DNA from: Coriobacteriales bacterium
GTDB lineage: Bacteria > Actinomycetota > Coriobacteriia > Coriobacteriales > UBA8131
Assembly: GCA_031254255.1 (NCBI GenBank)
Contig: JAIRUT010000134.1
Coordinates: 1 to 7,220, forward strand
Reading direction: 5' to 3'
DNA length: 7,220 bases
The notes below the pieces were generated by a model. That model did not search any database. It was not told the origin of the DNA and was given only the letters and a program-made list of their open reading frames with translations. Positions 6,767-7,220 of the stretch are shown piece after piece. Position 1 is the stretch's first letter. Every line of letters begins with the position of its first letter. Made by a program: the position numbers and the translations under genes.

Positions 6767-7220
6767 ATGAGAAAGGTAGGTAACAAGCCCAGGTTTATGC
6801 GCTGGATAGTACTGGCCTGCTTCTGCGCACTGGCGTTTGCACTGGTAGCCTGCACGAGCACCAATACCGGTGCCGATAAGAAGGTACCCGTCCAAAGAGA
6901 CACCACTCCAATTGGAGAGCCCAACAGTCACGGGATCTATACTGCAGATCAATGGAAAGAAGCTTATCCATATGAGTATGCTTCCTACAAACACGGTGCG
7001 GAGATCAACAACTCTGACAACCGAGGGAACATGCTGGATATCTATCCGTCACTTTCGACCATTTGGATCGGGTCTGCGTTTTCCAAGTTCTACAACGAAC
7101 CAAACGATCATCTCCACGCTTTGGAGGACATCCGGGCGACTGGCCGTACGACTCTGGCCAACGACACGTTGAAGCCGACCTTAGCCAACTGCCTGACCTG
7201 CAAATCGGCAGACTATACCG
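6767..7220 (+). CDS. nrfA: Ammonia-forming cytochrome c nitrite reductase NrfA (N-terminal part)
   Basis: N-terminal 151 residues of a pentaheme nitrite reductase, cut by the right edge. The family reduces nitrite to ammonium with six electrons on the outer face of the membrane, in anaerobic respiration or nitrite detoxification. Residues 1-29 form a signal peptide: basic start, hydrophobic core, then the lipobox-like ALVAC with Cys29. A lipid-anchored form is therefore predicted, rather than the freely soluble protein known from E. coli. The conserved region from about 58 includes TADQWKEAYPYEYASY and IWIGSAFSKFYNEPNDHLHALEDIRATGR, which match NrfA block by block. The decisive motif is CLTCK (142-146): CXXCK binds the catalytic heme 1 with Lys as axial ligand, nearly unique to NrfA. 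No nrfH lies directly upstream; electron-transfer partners and heme-maturation genes, if linked, must be downstream. A Shine-Dalgarno at 6755-6762 supports the start. Confidence 0.93.
   Translation, partial: MRKVGNKPRFMRWIVLACFCALAFALVACTSTNTGADKKVPVQRDTTPIGEPNSHGIYTADQWKEAYPYEYASYKHGAEINNSDNRGNMLDIYPSLSTIWIGSAFSKFYNEPNDHLHALEDIRATGRTTLANDTLKPTLANCLTCKSADYT

Noticed and set aside
6870..7172. Plus-strand open frame of 100 codons inside nrfA
   Set aside because: It is out of frame with the clear NrfA reading, which carries the signal peptide and CLTCK motif.
1..7220. CRISPR arrays, insertion sequences, tRNA, rRNA or prophage parts
   Set aside because: I looked for spaced direct repeats, transposase-like frames and RNA gene signatures on both strands and saw none.

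Overview
The window looks like a chromosomal segment of a mid-GC, Gram-positive actinobacterium. My best guess is the Coriobacteriia (Eggerthella/Slackia/Cryptobacterium-like). This rests on three things seen together: a class B sortase, an Fe-S-type PurF with a cleavable propeptide, and a NrfA-type nitrite reductase with a lipoprotein signal. The taxonomic call is inference from gene content; no 16S or other marker gene is present.

Layout, all on the + strand. Positions 2-5426 hold a tightly packed five-gene block: a class B sortase (open at the left edge), purF, purM, purN, and a polytopic VTT/TVP38-family (DedA-like) membrane protein. All four junctions overlap, by 4, 14, 4 and 4 bp, so the block is almost certainly one transcript with coupled translation. 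An 83-bp gap follows, then ychF (5510-6574), a universally conserved TRAFAC-class ATPase/GTPase with its own good Shine-Dalgarno. A 192-bp AT-rich non-coding gap (6575-6766) precedes the start of nrfA (6767 to the right edge). That gene encodes a pentaheme ammonia-forming nitrite reductase, cut off just after its diagnostic CXXCK heme-1 motif.

How the genes work together. PurF (step 1), PurN (step 3) and PurM (step 5) are three enzymes of de novo IMP synthesis, and the remaining pur genes are not in the window. The two flanking membrane proteins, a sortase and a VTT protein, have no known enzymatic link to purines but appear to share the transcript. YchF is a housekeeping gene. NrfA begins a separate respiratory function, with the AT-rich gap as the likely site of its promoter. 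I see no mobile element, CRISPR array, tRNA or rRNA. Most of the window is ordinary core genome. The points worth a second look are the all-overlapping sortase-pur-VTT operon, the long polar tails on several of its proteins, and the dyad and lipobox associated with nrfA.
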